Source: Nocardia yamanashiensis NBRC 100130
GTDB taxonomy: Bacteria; Actinomycetota; Actinomycetes; Mycobacteriales; Mycobacteriaceae
DNA: 64,000 bases
NCBI RefSeq assembly: GCF_001613325.1
Contig: NZ_BDCD01000016.1
Location: forward strand, 62,001 to 126,000
Direction: 5' to 3'
In this document: positions 63,236-64,000 of the stretch, piece after piece
Numbering within the stretch: position 1 is the stretch's first letter
How the letters are laid out: each line of letters begins with the position of its first letter
Made by a program: the position numbers and the translations under genes
Notes under the pieces: generated by a model
The model's input: only the letters and a program-made list of their open reading frames with translations
Database searches by the model: none
What the model was told of the DNA's origin: nothing

Positions 63236-63461
63236 GGCTCACCCTTTCGCGCGTCCGACTCGTGCGTGGAATGTCTGCGATGTCGTGCTTTTCCGGGCTG
63301 CGGCCCACGATACGGGAACTCGCCGATCGGTCTCCGCACCGCTTCCCCGGGTCGCCCCTTCCGGCCGTTCCCACGATCGGTTCCGGGAAACGCCGGGGCG
63401 GGTCGCGCGAAAGGGACAGAAGGTATTCCGGCCGGGCCGGGCGCGGGTCTAGTATCGCCCA
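63236..63461. other. Intergenic region upstream of xfp
   Basis: About 225 bp between divergent genes. I see no gene, palindrome or RNA in it; it should hold the xfp promoter. Confidence 0.3.
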
Positions 63462-63749
63462 ATGACGGTCGGCACTGACCTGCCCAAACCCAACACTCTC
63501 TTCGATCTCGACGTCTGGCTGCATCGCTGGCCCGCGAGCGTCTACGCCACCGAACTGCACTTCGGCGTACTCGTTTTCACCGGTCGCGACCTGTTCGACG
63601 CCCGAGATGTCGAAATCGCCCAGCGCACCTACCCCGGGCGGCGAATCCTGCTCAACGACACCGGGAAACTCGAGGTGCATCCGGCGGGGGAGGGACCGCC
63701 CCGTTCCATCTTCGATCCCTCCCATCCGTTGCGCGTCGCGCTGCACTAG
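63462..63749 (+). CDS. Hypothetical protein
   Basis: 95 residues (LFDLDVWLHRWPASVYATELHFGVLVFTGRDLFDARDVEIAQR and HPSHPLRVALH-type ending). No signal peptide, no membrane helix. I do not recognise the family. Divergent from xfp and overlapping the next, convergent gene by 4 bp. Composition fits a real gene. Confidence 0.5.
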   Translation: MTVGTDLPKPNTLFDLDVWLHRWPASVYATELHFGVLVFTGRDLFDARDVEIAQRTYPGRRILLNDTGKLEVHPAGEGPPRSIFDPSHPLRVALH

Positions 63750-64000
63750 CGCGCTACGGGCGCCACCGCGATCGGCGGGATCGCCCGGACGCATTCGGTC
63801 GCGCCCGGCTCACCGGTGCGGATGAAGTTGCCGATCACGCCGATCACGCAACCGCTGGGCTCCAGATCCGGCACGTGGCCGGTGTTCGGGACCGAGATGA
63901 ACGTGGCGTGCGGGAAGCGCGCGGCGGCCAGCTTGCCGTTGGAGTCCGGGGTGATCGCGTCCAGGTCGCCGGACAGCACCAGCACGGGCACGTTCGGCAT
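63746..64000 (-). CDS. Alpha/beta hydrolase, C-terminal part
   Basis: 84 codons open to the right edge. VPVLVLSGDLDAITPD carries the catalytic Asp and SVPNTGHVPDLEPSGC the catalytic His of a TAP-like or proteinase-type alpha/beta hydrolase. The nucleophile lies outside the window. The methionine at the edge is internal. Nothing can be said on secretion. Confidence 0.65.
   Translation of the reverse strand: MPNVPVLVLSGDLDAITPDSNGKLAAARFPHATFISVPNTGHVPDLEPSGCVIGVIGNFIRTGEPGATECVRAIPPIAVAPVAR

Overview
The window is high-GC actinobacterial DNA, most probably from a Nocardia or a close mycolic-acid-containing relative. The reasons are a mycolate/cyclopropane-type methyltransferase, a fused MaoC hydratase, SigK/RskA-like sigma and anti-sigma pairs beside an MPT83-like fasciclin lipoprotein, a 13E12-type (DUF222-HNH) gene, many TetR, LysR and PucR regulators, and ectABCD. 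No rRNA, tRNA or CRISPR was seen. A partial secreted serine hydrolase runs off the left edge and a partial alpha/beta hydrolase runs off the right edge.

1-13 kb: an orphan NarI-like membrane protein without the usual haem-ligand histidines, an ECF41-type sigma factor, a flavodoxin, an SRPBCC protein, a WYL regulator divergent from an epoxide hydrolase, an MFS transporter divergent from a LysR regulator, an SDR, a DUF1254 lipoprotein and an exported alkylsulfatase. The alkylsulfatase is divergent from a TetR gene, with a 9+9 bp palindrome between them. 13-20 kb: a large MalT/LuxR regulator, a tiny ORF with an in-frame TAG, a Sap/GAP-family membrane protein, a proline-rich secreted peptide, and a second alkylsulfatase without an export signal, apparently in an operon with two DUF202 membrane proteins.

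20-41 kb: the genes spell out a route from agmatine to succinate. An aguB-aguA-tetR operon (agmatine to putrescine) is followed, after an insertion-like element, by a six-gene minus-strand operon: aminobutyraldehyde dehydrogenase, UspA, APC permease, gabT, gabD and a short NAD-glutamate dehydrogenase. A divergent PucR regulator and an SpuC-like putrescine aminotransferase complete the set. Between the two blocks lies a 1.8-kb element: a DUF222-HNH endonuclease gene bounded by 105-bp inverted repeats that differ at only 5 positions. Next to it is an unusual ketopantoate-reductase/DUF6817 fusion gene whose last codons and stop lie in the outer extension of one repeat.

41-50 kb: a TetR/secreted lipase pair with TGTCAC-type operators, DUF1304, an MpaB/DUF2236 oxygenase divergent from a TetR gene, a second PucR-type regulator divergent from a molybdopterin oxidoreductase-HxlR operon, and an orphan OmpR-type response regulator. 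50-53.5 kb: ectABCD for ectoine and 5-hydroxyectoine. 53.5-64 kb: cyclopropane/mycolate methyltransferase, MaoC hydratase, two SigK-like/RskA-like modules flanking a fasciclin lipoprotein, a membrane-anchored sulfite-oxidase-type enzyme downstream of the second module, and a phosphoketolase gene broken by a single-base insertion in a run of six cytosines.
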